DNA of 64,000 nt from WRAV01 sp050950205. GTDB taxonomy: Bacteria; Bacillota; Clostridia; Oscillospirales; Ruminococcaceae. The first letter of the stretch is position 1. Each line of letters starts with the position of its first letter. The stretch lies in contig JBMNHF010000016.1 in the NCBI GenBank assembly GCA_050950205.1, forward strand, positions 104,523-168,522. The letters run 5' to 3'. This document shows, piece by piece, positions 51,388 through 59,283 of this stretch. The notes under the pieces were generated by a model. The model saw only the letters and a list, made by a program, of their open reading frames with translations. It did no database searches and was not told where the DNA came from. A program made the position numbers and the translations under genes.

Positions 51388-51431
51388 GGAATACCTGCCC
51401 CTTTCCTCCTCTAAAAGGGTGCAGGTATTCG
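51388..51431 (-). terminator. Terminator of yfhO-like transcript
   Basis: GAATACCTGC (51388-51397) pairs with GCAGGTATTC (51422-51431); inner CCCTTT/AAAGGG-type pairing extends it. Minus-strand continuation is CCTTTATTTTC. Confidence 0.8.
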
Positions 51432-51468
51432 CCGTTTGGCAGGATTTTTTCGTCCAATCGGTGGCAGA

Positions 51469-51654
51469 TCAAGAGGGGGTGCTGCCTTGGGAACCCTCTG
51501 CTTTTTCGGGGGGAGAATCTTCTGGAAGGAAGCGAAACTCCTCCTCTGTGATGCCTGCTTGTTCCAAAGCCCGATTCAAAGCGTTTTGACGCGCCTGCTT
51601 ATTCCGGTAGCGAGTCAGATATTCCTCCCAGGTGAGATGAACCGCCTCCCCCAA
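51469..51654 (-). CDS. Small acidic frame, probable C-terminal part of the yfhO-like gene
   Basis: 61 codons open in the frame next to the yfhO-like end: HLTWEEYLTRYRNKQARQ..ITEEEFRFLPEDS then a Pro/Glu/Ser tail. Codon use looks coding. There is no ribosome binding site for its TTG start. Removing one base from the T5-G5 run near 51653-51662 fuses it to the yfhO-like protein as a cytoplasmic tail. A separate small protein is the alternative. Confidence 0.4.
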   Translation of the reverse strand: MGEAVHLTWEEYLTRYRNKQARQNALNRALEQAGITEEEFRFLPEDSPPEKAEGSQGSTPS

Positions 51655-54010
51655 AAAGAGGGGACCGCTGAATGTCTAGCGCCCGGGATTTTTCCCGATC
51701 CCCTTTGCGGCACCACAGGAAGTACAGTCCAAGCAGCAGCAAAAATCCACCGCTGATCCACAAGCCCTCCCCAAGGCCGGGGGTAAGGTAGTCGAAGCGA
51801 ATAACTGCCTCTCCGGCGGGAACCCGCACCCCCATAAAGCCCACGTTAACCTTTTCGATTGGAACAGGGCTGCCGTTGACGGTGGCGGTCCACCCCCCAT
51901 CATAAGGGACGGAGAAGAACATCAAGGTGTCCTGCTCCAGGTTGGAGCGAGCGGTAAAGCCGCGGTTATCGTGTGAAAAATGGTAGCAGCTCATCTCCAG
52001 ACGGTCCGCCACATCGTTGGCCATGGCGTCATAAGAGGTATCGATGGGGCGAATTAGTTCCCCGGGGCTCATCAGATCGGAATAGCGGGCGGCGGCTTCT
52101 TCATTCTCCACCACCAAATAGCGCAGCATGAGGTTGGACCGCTGCTTTTCGTTGATTTCCTCCAGCTGTTCCCGAAGGATGTACTGGCTGTAGGCATAGC
52201 CCATGGGCAGAAAGTTCTGATTTTCGTAGACATGAAAGCCCAACTGCTCCGAATGGAAGGTGTAGCCCGGCATGGGATCTTGGTTGGGCTTGTTGGACTC
52301 GATAAAGAGCCAGCGAACGGAAAGCAAAGGGCGCAGGGCAAAAAAATCCGCTTCGGGGCGGGAGCCCACATCCCGTTTCACCCCAACGGTGGGGTAAAAC
52401 TCCATCACAGAGGGGGGAACAATGCTGTGGAAAGCCTGAATGGTGGGGCGGTGCCAATACATCCCCATATTGTCTAAGCTGTCGTAAAAATCAATGCGGG
52501 AAAAGCTCTCCCCGTCATCGGGCAGGGAAATGATCTCCCGGCCATGGATGGCGTTTTGGATGATAAACTGGCTTTGGGTCCGGCTGTTTTTGCCGTTGGC
52601 CAGATAAAAGATGCCAAAAGAAAGGCAGACCACGCAAACTCCCGCCAGCAACATTGTTTTAAACCTTTGGTGGCTGCGCAGCCGGGCAATGAGCAGCGTC
52701 ATATAAAGCAGGCAGGTCAACACCACAACAGCGTAGATCCAAAGCATCTTTGGGTTGGATTCCAGCCCAAAAACCAGCTTGTCCTCCTTGATTTGAGGGG
52801 TGAGCCCGCACATCACAATAAAAACGACGGAGGCGATGAGGCTCCACTTGAGTCCCCGCAGCATATAAGAGTTGTCGGCAGCGCTTTCCTCCAGTGTCCG
52901 GGCGGTGACCAAGGCCATCAGCAGAATGGGCATATAAAACCATCGGGCATAATAGCTGTGGTTGAGCAGAATAAACAGGCTGTTGAGCCCCGGCACCAAT
53001 GCCATCAGCAGGCAAAGGCCCAACATCTTTTTCAGCCAGTCATTTTTGCGGGAAAAGAAGTAGGCCAAAGTGCCGGAAGCACCCACCAAAGGAAGCCAGG
53101 CAGAGCGGGAGGACCAAGCCCCGCCTGCATCCGGAAAGAAGTTGAGCCGGGCCGGCCACTCCGGGGGAAAGAAGAGGCTGTGGAGAATGGCTTCCCGGTT
53201 TTGATTTTGCCAGTAAATCCAAACATTCCACCCGGTGAGGAGGTTGTCGGTGCCGGTGCGGGGATTGCCCAGCAACGCCAGCACCGAGGGCAATAGCACC
53301 GCGGCAGAAAGCCCCACGCCCATCACCGCTTCCAAAGTAAGGAAGCAAAAAGATTTAAAGTTCATCCCCCAGTCCTTGTCGGTCATCCGCACAAAGACGT
53401 AGAGGACGACAAAGACCACCTCGCCCACAAAAAACCAGTAGTTGACCATGGCGTTGACCGCCACCATCAGGGCAAAGAATCCTCTTTTCTGTTCGGTGAC
53501 CAGCTTTTCCACTCCCAGCAGAAGGAGGGGAAAGAACACCGCCACATCGTGGAAGTGGTTGAAGAAGATGTTGAAGAACATCCAGCCCGAAAAGGCATAG
53601 AGGATGGAGCCCAACAGAGCAAAATCCCGGTCCCGGACAAACCGCTCCAGATACAGGTAGGCGGTCAAGGCGGCACAGGCGGTTTTCAGCATCAGCAAGG
53701 GGGCCATCATCAAAGGCAGCCAAGAGGTGGGAAAGGGCAGCGTCAGCCAAAAGAAAGGGGAAAAGAGGAGATAAAAACTGTAGGATCCAATAAAGCTGGC
53801 CCCTAAGTCGGTGTAAAAGCTCCAAAAAATATTGCCGCTGCGCACCGCCTCATGGGCCAGCTTGTAAAAAGGAATCTGCTGAACGTTAAAGTCGCCATAA
53901 TAAATAAAGTAGCCCCCGTCGTAGACGATAAAGGGCAAAAACAGCAGAAATGCCATACCAAGAGCTAACAAAAAAGCTTTGCGGTATCGCAGGTCTTTTG
54001 TAATGGGCAT
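51599..54010 (-). CDS. YfhO-family membrane protein
   Basis: About 800 residues with a dozen or more transmembrane helices in the N-terminal half (1-480), an extracytoplasmic domain (about 490-760) and a last helix (about 765-785). The pattern matches YfhO family proteins, GT-C-like membrane enzymes implicated in glycosylation of lipoteichoic acid in B. subtilis. N-terminal YGDFNVQQIPFYKLAHEAVRSG and the WSFYTDLGASFIGSYSFYL stretch are characteristic. ATG 54010 follows AGAAGGAG. The C-terminal end beyond residue 785 may be misframed (see 51469-51654). Confidence 0.88.
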   Translation of the reverse strand: MPITKDLRYRKAFLLALGMAFLLFLPFIVYDGGYFIYYGDFNVQQIPFYKLAHEAVRSGNIFWSFYTDLGASFIGSYSFYLLFSPFFWLTLPFPTSWLPLMMAPLLMLKTACAALTAYLYLERFVRDRDFALLGSILYAFSGWMFFNIFFNHFHDVAVFFPLLLLGVEKLVTEQKRGFFALMVAVNAMVNYWFFVGEVVFVVLYVFVRMTDKDWGMNFKSFCFLTLEAVMGVGLSAAVLLPSVLALLGNPRTGTDNLLTGWNVWIYWQNQNREAILHSLFFPPEWPARLNFFPDAGGAWSSRSAWLPLVGASGTLAYFFSRKNDWLKKMLGLCLLMALVPGLNSLFILLNHSYYARWFYMPILLMALVTARTLEESAADNSYMLRGLKWSLIASVVFIVMCGLTPQIKEDKLVFGLESNPKMLWIYAVVVLTCLLYMTLLIARLRSHQRFKTMLLAGVCVVCLSFGIFYLANGKNSRTQSQFIIQNAIHGREIISLPDDGESFSRIDFYDSLDNMGMYWHRPTIQAFHSIVPPSVMEFYPTVGVKRDVGSRPEADFFALRPLLSVRWLFIESNKPNQDPMPGYTFHSEQLGFHVYENQNFLPMGYAYSQYILREQLEEINEKQRSNLMLRYLVVENEEAAARYSDLMSPGELIRPIDTSYDAMANDVADRLEMSCYHFSHDNRGFTARSNLEQDTLMFFSVPYDGGWTATVNGSPVPIEKVNVGFMGVRVPAGEAVIRFDYLTPGLGEGLWISGGFLLLLGLYFLWCRKGDREKSRALDIQRSPLFGGGGSSHLGGISDSLPE

Positions 54011-54084
54011 GGAAAACTCCTTCTGCGCCGGAAAAAAGGCGCTCAAAGCAATGGCCGCGCCTTTTTCCTGTATTTTACGTCATT

Positions 54085-54552
54085 TTAGCCAACCCGATAA
54101 ATTCTGGGGCGGTAAGGGTTGGGGCGTATCCGCCGGTAGAGGGTGCCGCAAACCCAGCCGACAAAGCAGCAGATGGCAAGGGCACAGGTGACAATCAGCT
54201 CGTGCTGAAAGGGAAAGTCCAGCAGAGCTACAATAAAAACATCCAAAGGCTTAAAACTCAAAACTCCTCCGATATTGAGAAGAACCCAGTGAAGAGGGGA
54301 TTGATAGGAGGTGCGGTAAAGAGCGGTGATGATGAGGATGTTGCATCCCAACCATGCCAGCAACAGCGCAAGACCTTGGCGGGGATGATGGTAGGCCAGC
54401 ATACCGGTGTTGACGCTCCAGCCCAGCACCATAAAAAAAGCCCCAAACCACTGAAAGGCAAGGGCGGCCGTGGAGCTTCCGCCGGAAAAGAAGTAGACGG
54501 CTACCGCGGCGGGCAGCCAGAAGATGAGATAGCGAAACAGATATTTTCCCAT
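54085..54552 (-). CDS. Multi-helix membrane protein, unknown
   Basis: 155 residues with five hydrophobic segments (about 5-22, 29-50, 58-76, 95-113, 118-138) and a basic C-terminal tail (RRIRPNPYRPRIYRVG). GGAGG stands 5 bases before ATG. It lies between the HEPN gene and the yfhO-like gene on the same strand, probably cotranscribed. No family recognised. Confidence 0.7.
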   Translation of the reverse strand: MGKYLFRYLIFWLPAAVAVYFFSGGSSTAALAFQWFGAFFMVLGWSVNTGMLAYHHPRQGLALLLAWLGCNILIITALYRTSYQSPLHWVLLNIGGVLSFKPLDVFIVALLDFPFQHELIVTCALAICCFVGWVCGTLYRRIRPNPYRPRIYRVG

Positions 54553-54599
54553 AGCAACCTCCGTCCGTTCTGGCAGAGCCTGACCTTAAGGGGCAAACT

Positions 54600-55055
54600 C
54601 TAAGATTTTTGCGAAGGATGAGCCCGGTTCTGCACCAGTGTTTTGTCCACCTCTTCACAGATAAAGAGGTACATGGATTTGGCCATTTGATAATACTTCA
54701 TCACTTGGCGAAAGTCCAGATTCAAGGGCAAGTCGGCCGGGTAGCGGGTTTCGATGTAGCATCGGTTGAGGGTGGCGCTCTCATCCAGCCATTCGCTAAA
54801 CGTACTGTCATACCGCATGGCGCGCTTGCAAAGCCAGGGCAGGTTGTGCCCGTCCGGCAATACATCGCTTTTCAGCAGTATGTATGCCTTCAGTGCCTTT
54901 TCGATGGTTTGCTGGCAGTGAAAAGCGGCAGAGTTATAACAGTTGTCGTTTTGCACCAGCAGGCCGGCGCAGATAATATCTTCCCCTGCTCGGTCCAGCC
55001 AATCGTAATAGCGGCGGGAATCCCGATTGGTGTGGGGATTGTAGCGCCTAGCCAT
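54600..55055 (-). CDS. HEPN domain protein
   Basis: 151 residues, all helical. The HEPN pattern is visible: W-LDRAGEDIICAGLL, then YNSAAFHCQQTIEKALKAYI, later LNRCYIETRYPADLP and a C-terminal long helix. This is the PF05168-like group paired with nucleotidyltransferases; the RNase-type Rx4-6H motif is not evident. ATG 55055 lies within the end of the preceding nucleotidyltransferase-like gene (8-base overlap), so both products are made together. Confidence 0.85.
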   Translation of the reverse strand: MARRYNPHTNRDSRRYYDWLDRAGEDIICAGLLVQNDNCYNSAAFHCQQTIEKALKAYILLKSDVLPDGHNLPWLCKRAMRYDSTFSEWLDESATLNRCYIETRYPADLPLNLDFRQVMKYYQMAKSMYLFICEEVDKTLVQNRAHPSQKS

Positions 55056-55350
55056 ACACAATCGTCCCCTCATTTTGAATTCGAGAGGCAAAGGTGGAAG
55101 AATCCCCAGTCAACCGTTCCCACTCCTGAGGGGTATACAGCAGAATATCAAAGGGAATGGGGCAATCCACCTGCCGGTAGATGTCCCGTTCCGCCTGCTC
55201 TTTGTCGGCCACTTGGGCTATCACACAGAGCTTAAAGGAAGTTTGCTCCCCTTTGGGATTGTACTTTTGATTGTAAAGGTAGATGGTACGGGGAGAAAGC
55301 AGTCGGGCAATCTCCTGCACCACCGGTTCCATAGCGCATACCCGTTCCAT
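55048..55350 (-). CDS. Nucleotidyltransferase-like protein, active site degenerate
   Basis: 100 residues with a small pol-beta-type (MNT) pattern: helix, strand RTIYLYNQKYNPKGEQ, strand FKLCVIAQV, then VDCPIPFDILLY. In active members the first strand is followed by GS and the second carries D-x-D; here these are YN and F-K-L, so catalysis is unlikely. It overlaps the HEPN gene, the usual partner. ATG follows AGGAGATG. A 200-nt leader precedes it. Confidence 0.7.
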   Translation of the reverse strand: MERVCAMEPVVQEIARLLSPRTIYLYNQKYNPKGEQTSFKLCVIAQVADKEQAERDIYRQVDCPIPFDILLYTPQEWERLTGDSSTFASRIQNEGTIVYG

Positions 55351-55560
55351 GGCAACATCTCCTTGGTGATTCTTGATTTAGGCGTTTGCAGGCTGTATAA
55401 TAATCTGGTGGCAAAGTGTCCGGAATTTATATCCTGCTTTGTTTCGGATGCGGTACAGATTGTTTTTAGCATCCAAAACCGTTGGAGCAGATTCCGGTTT
55501 TTCCGCAGCCTTGCAATCATCCATAAATTGGTATTCCATCCTCATTATGGATTTATTCCT
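55351..55560 (-). other. Leader of the nucleotidyltransferase-HEPN unit
   Basis: About 200 bases between the promoter and the first gene. One frame is open but has no ribosome binding site or coding character. No known RNA element seen. Confidence 0.35.
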
Positions 55561-55569
55561 ATTATACCA
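55561..55569 (-). promoter_or_regulatory. Extended -10 promoter
   Basis: Minus strand TGG-TATAAT (55569-55561), probably for the nucleotidyltransferase-HEPN genes. Confidence 0.5.
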
Positions 55570-55639
55570 TTATCTGGCCAAAAAATAAAAGAAAATCCAA
55601 CAGGGCATGTTTCCTCCCATTCAGCCGGATTGTGTTTGC

Positions 55640-55690
55640 TGGAAAAAAGAGAACTGGCCTTCATCTCCCAAGAGCATGCAGACCAGTTGT
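55640..55690 (-). terminator. Possible terminator of carboxypeptidase gene
   Basis: AACTGG (55652-55657) pairs with CCAGTT (55683-55688) over a long loop; the minus strand continues TCTCTTTTTTCC. Confidence 0.45.
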
Positions 55691-55730
55691 GTACTTATTG
55701 GATTGTACTGCGCCCAACACAGTTATTGAT

Positions 55731-56939
55731 TTAATGGTGCAGCTGCAGCAGGGATTTGAGAAGAATGACAAAGGCTTTGGGGAAGGTCATTCGCTCCACT
55801 TCCTCAGCGGCTTTGAGGGGGTAGGAGCCTACCACCACGCCGTCCACCATAATTTCCACAGAACCCAGCACCTGACCCATGGAAACAGGAGCCTGCACAT
55901 CTTCCGCAAGGGTGATTACCTGCTCGATTTTATCTTCCAGCTCCTTTTCCACCACAATGTTGCCGGGAGAAGTGTATACCGGCATGACGCTGTCCTGTAC
56001 TCCATGGAGCACCTTGACCGGAGTAAGCCGGTCGGTGATGGAGGGAGGCGTGACCGAAACATAGTTGGCGAACCCGTAATCCAAAAGGCCCCTGGCAGAA
56101 GCAAAGCGGGTGTCGGAATTGGGGGCTCCCAGCACCACTGCGACGAGGGAAAGACCATCCCGGGTGGCGGTGGCGGACAGGCAACTGCCTGCTATGCTGG
56201 TGGTTCCGGTTTTTAGTCCGGTGGCACCGGGATAAAACCGAACCAGCTTGTTGGTGTTAACCAGTTGGGTTTCTCCGTTGCGCAGTTCATCCATCCAGAT
56301 GGTGGAGTACTCCACGATGATGGGATGAGAAATCAGCTCCCGGGAGACAAGGGCCACATCCCGGGCAGTGGTTAAGTGCCCCTCTTCATCCAGTCCGGTG
56401 CAGTTATAAAAATGGGTGTTTTGCATACCCAGCTGAACGGCCCGCTTGTTCATCCGGTCAATAAAGGCGGGTTCGCTGCCGGCAACATGCTCGGCCAACG
56501 CCACCGATGCGTCGTTGGCACTGGCAATGGCCACAGCGCGCAACAGCTGGTCAACGGTCATCTCCTCTCCTGGCTCCAGCCAAATTTGGGAGCCACCCAT
56601 GGAAGCGGCCAGCTCGGAGGTAACCACCTTATCTTCCAAGGAAATTTTCCCTTCTTCCAAAGCTTCCACCACCAGCAGCAAGGTCATGATTTTGGTAATG
56701 GAAGCGGGAGCAAGAGGTTCGTCGGCGTTTTGTTCAAACAACACCCGGCCCGATTGCTGATCCATCAAAATGGCGGATTTGGCTGGAATGGAGTCATCCG
56801 CCAGAGAAATGACCTGCACCGCTTCCGGCAGATCCTCATCCAGTTTCAGATCCACATCAATTTCGTCTGCCAAAGCGGTTCCGCCCTGGAAAAGCACCAG
56901 CAGCAAACACAGCCCCACTGCCAATAGACGCTTTATCAT
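55731..56939 (-). CDS. D-alanyl-D-alanine carboxypeptidase (DacF/DacB type)
   Basis: 402 residues. Signal peptide (1-24, cut near ALA-D), then an S11 peptidase domain with Ser80-I-T-Lys83, Ser140-Ala-Asn142 and Lys243-Thr-Gly245, followed by a C-terminal beta domain and an amphipathic end that can hold it at the membrane. It trims pentapeptides in peptidoglycan. ATG follows GAGGTG. A sigma-F/G-like promoter lies upstream, so a spore role like DacF is possible. Confidence 0.93.
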   Translation of the reverse strand: MIKRLLAVGLCLLLVLFQGGTALADEIDVDLKLDEDLPEAVQVISLADDSIPAKSAILMDQQSGRVLFEQNADEPLAPASITKIMTLLLVVEALEEGKISLEDKVVTSELAASMGGSQIWLEPGEEMTVDQLLRAVAIASANDASVALAEHVAGSEPAFIDRMNKRAVQLGMQNTHFYNCTGLDEEGHLTTARDVALVSRELISHPIIVEYSTIWMDELRNGETQLVNTNKLVRFYPGATGLKTGTTSIAGSCLSATATRDGLSLVAVVLGAPNSDTRFASARGLLDYGFANYVSVTPPSITDRLTPVKVLHGVQDSVMPVYTSPGNIVVEKELEDKIEQVITLAEDVQAPVSMGQVLGSVEIMVDGVVVGSYPLKAAEEVERMTFPKAFVILLKSLLQLHH

Positions 56940-56955
56940 AACAACACCTCACCAT

Positions 56956-56986
56956 CAATATTCGCGCCATACAATACAACATATGC
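56956..56986 (-). promoter_or_regulatory. Possible sigma-F/G promoter for carboxypeptidase gene
   Basis: Minus strand GCATA (56986-56982), 16-base spacer, GCGAATATTG (56965-56956), close to the forespore sigma-F pattern GGnnAnAnTR. Confidence 0.35.
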
Positions 56987-57044
56987 GGATGTCCGACAAA
57001 ACATGTCTTTCTCGTCCTTAACTTAAACACAGGAGTGAAGCGCC

Positions 57045-57542
57045 TTGCCAACCATTATGTTCATCCTTGTAGCAGGTATTTTGGGTTGTATTTTCGCCAT
57101 GATAGTGGTGGCGGTACAAGACCGGGAGGATAAGCCCATTCCTTTGGTGGAATCCTGTGCGCTTTTGGGAAAAAAGGAGCTTGTTCTATACAATGACCTG
57201 CGCACCGTGTGCCAAAAGGTGAATCTTCAGGTGGCAACCAAGATTCCCCTCAACCTGGCGGTACAGGCGCAGGAGGAAAAGCGCCGACACGCCCTGCGAA
57301 AAAGGCTGTCGGGCGAAACCATTCCCTTTCTTCTGCTCCACCTTCACAGTGGAAAGCCGGTAATGGCCATATTAACCGCCGATTATCGCAGCAATTTGGG
57401 GATTCGGGTGTTGGATGCCGCCAAAATTCCTTACATCAAACTGAACAACTACAATCTACCCGGTTTGGAAAAGGCCATTCGGGACAAGCTGGGAGCGGTT
57501 TTGCCCGCCAATACAACGCAAGAGGATCATGAAATGGCATAG
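57045..57542 (+). CDS. DUF2726-like membrane-anchored protein
   Basis: 165 residues. One N-terminal transmembrane helix (about 3-22) and a domain resembling DUF2726: LLGKKELVLYNDLRTVC, VATKIPLNLAVQ, then a core FLLLHLHSGKPVMAI...RVLDAAKIPYIKLN. Related folds belong to the restriction-nuclease superfamily, but the acidic catalytic residues are not clear here. Start is TTG with AGGAGTG upstream. Its end overlaps a possible folC start. Confidence 0.6.
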   Translation: MPTIMFILVAGILGCIFAMIVVAVQDREDKPIPLVESCALLGKKELVLYNDLRTVCQKVNLQVATKIPLNLAVQAQEEKRRHALRKRLSGETIPFLLLHLHSGKPVMAILTADYRSNLGIRVLDAAKIPYIKLNNYNLPGLEKAIRDKLGAVLPANTTQEDHEMA

Positions 57543-58857
57543 CCGCCGTTTCGGACGGGAGAGAATGACTTTGACCTATCAGGAATCACTGGACTTTATA
57601 CACGGCATCGCCCGTTTTGGCTCCAAACCGGGGCTGCTGCGCATTCAGCGGTTGCTGGAGCGGATGGGAAATCCCCAGCATAAGCTCCGATTTATCCATG
57701 TGGCCGGCACCAACGGAAAAGGCTCCACCTGTACCATGGTCAGCCGGGTGCTTTCCCGGGCCGGCTACCGCACCGGCCTTTATATTTCCCCCTTTGTGCT
57801 GGATTTTCGGGAGCGCATTCAGGTGGACGCAGAGATGATTGCCCCTGAGGATCTTGCCCAGAGCACTACCTTGGTAAAATTCCACTGGGATGTCCTGAAT
57901 GCAGAGGGGGAAGCCCCTTCCGAATTTGAAACGCTGCTGGCCGTTGCCATGGACTACTTTCTCCGCCGCCAGGTGGATGTGGTGGTGCTGGAGGTGGGAA
58001 TGGGAGGTCGCTTTGATGCCACCAATGTCATCCAAACGCCGGTGGTGTCGGTGATCACCAGCCTGAGCCTGGATCACACCGAGTATTTGGGAAATACCAT
58101 GGATCAAATCGCCATGGAAAAGTGCGGGATCATCAAACCCGACGGCGTGACAGTCTGTTATCCACAGCAGGACCCCACCGCTTTGGAGGTGGTGCGCCGC
58201 CGCTGCGCCCAAGAAAACAATCCGCTGATTCTTCCCAAGCAGGCGCAGGTTCTAAGCCTGGATTTTTTTGGCACCCGGATGGTTTACGACGGCTTGGAAT
58301 TGACCGTTCCCCTCATTGGGGCTCATCAGGTGCTCAACGCTTCGGTGGCCATTGAGACTCTTCGGGCTGCGGGGAAACGAGGGCTTCCCGTTACCGATAC
58401 GGATGTGGTGGAGGGAATTGGTCAGGTGAGCTTTCCCGCCCGACTGGAAGTGCTGGGCCGCCGTCCTTATATCGTGCTGGACGGTGCTCACAACCCATCG
58501 GGAGCACAGGTGCTGAGAGAAGCGCTAAAGCTGCTGAAAGGGCGGGATATCCACGCTGTCATGGGGATGCTGGGCAACAAGGATGTGGACAGTTGCTTGC
58601 AACACATCCTTCCCCACTGCAAGAGTTTGAGTGCAGTGCCGGTGGGAAACAACAGCCAAACCCTGCCGGCAAAGGAGCTGGCAGACAAAGCACGTTCTCT
58701 CTGCCCTTGGGTGGAAAGCTGGCAGGATCCTGCCGACGGAGTGAGGGCTGCCCTTGCCCGATGTGGCCCCGAGGATGTGTTGCTGGTATGCGGCTCTTTG
58801 TATCTGGCCAGCTACTTGCGCCCTATGCTGATGGAGTTGGGAGCATCCGGTAAATGA
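57529..58857 (+). CDS. folC: Folylpolyglutamate synthase/dihydrofolate synthase
   Basis: 430-442 residues. Mur ligase-like enzyme that adds glutamate to folates. Seen: FIHVAGTNGKGSTC (P-loop), YISPFVLDFRERIQV, EVGMGGRFDATN and LDGAHNPSGA. Two starts are possible: ATG 57529, overlapping the previous gene, or ATG 57565 (MTLTYQESLDFIHGI), which fits the family better. Ribosome binding sites for both are close-spaced, so the choice is open. Confidence 0.95.
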   Translation: MKWHSRRFGRERMTLTYQESLDFIHGIARFGSKPGLLRIQRLLERMGNPQHKLRFIHVAGTNGKGSTCTMVSRVLSRAGYRTGLYISPFVLDFRERIQVDAEMIAPEDLAQSTTLVKFHWDVLNAEGEAPSEFETLLAVAMDYFLRRQVDVVVLEVGMGGRFDATNVIQTPVVSVITSLSLDHTEYLGNTMDQIAMEKCGIIKPDGVTVCYPQQDPTALEVVRRRCAQENNPLILPKQAQVLSLDFFGTRMVYDGLELTVPLIGAHQVLNASVAIETLRAAGKRGLPVTDTDVVEGIGQVSFPARLEVLGRRPYIVLDGAHNPSGAQVLREALKLLKGRDIHAVMGMLGNKDVDSCLQHILPHCKSLSAVPVGNNSQTLPAKELADKARSLCPWVESWQDPADGVRAALARCGPEDVLLVCGSLYLASYLRPMLMELGASGK

Positions 58858-58860
58858 TGC

Positions 58861-58888
58861 TTGATTTTTTATAATGTTGTGTTACAAT
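58861..58888 (+). promoter_or_regulatory. sigma-A promoter for ferredoxin
   Basis: TTGATT (58861-58866), 16-base spacer, TACAAT (58883-58888). Confidence 0.7.
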
Positions 58889-58946
58889 ATTTTTAGCGCG
58901 TGAATAGGTTGAGGATCACGCGAAACTGTTAAGGAGGATAAACGCT

Positions 58947-59117
58947 ATGGCATACCTAATTAATGACGAGTGCATCAGCTGCGGTGCTTGCGAGCCTGAG
59001 TGCCCCACCAACGCGATTTCGGAAGGGGAAGGCAAGTTTGTGATCGACGCTTCCGCCTGCATCGACTGCGGCGCCTGCGCCGGTGTCTGCCCTGTGGATG
59101 CTCCCCAGCCCCAATAA
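58947..59117 (+). CDS. 2[4Fe-4S] ferredoxin
   Basis: 56 residues with two CxxCxxCxxxCP clusters: CISCGACEPECP and CIDCGACAGVCP. The standard clostridial small ferredoxin, a soluble electron carrier for pyruvate:ferredoxin oxidoreductase, hydrogenase and related enzymes. AAGGAGG stands 8-9 bases before ATG. It has its own promoter and terminator. Confidence 0.95.
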   Translation: MAYLINDECISCGACEPECPTNAISEGEGKFVIDASACIDCGACAGVCPVDAPQPQ

Positions 59118-59130
59118 GCAAAGCGGTTCC

Positions 59131-59170
59131 AAAAGACCATGTGGTTGTTACAAATCCGTGGTCTTTTTTC
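59131..59170 (+). terminator. Ferredoxin terminator
   Basis: AAAAGACCA / TGGTCTTTT arms, followed by further T residues. Confidence 0.8.
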
Positions 59171-59207
59171 TATTGGGCTGCATTTTGCGGCATATCTGCA
59201 AACACAA

Positions 59208-59236
59208 AAAGGCCCGGACAACTTGTCCGGGCCTTT
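59208..59236 (-). terminator. Terminator of fumarase alpha gene
   Basis: AAAGGCCCGGACAA and TTGTCCGGGCCTTT, preceded on the plus strand by A residues (T tract on minus strand). Confidence 0.8.
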
Positions 59237-59283
59237 GGCATCCAGCAAAAAGATATGTAGCCTATGGCCTTGGAAAAACAGAC

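Noticed and set aside
55221..55520. 99-codon minus-strand frame in the leader before the nucleotidyltransferase-like gene
   Set aside because: No ribosome binding site, runs into the real gene in another frame.
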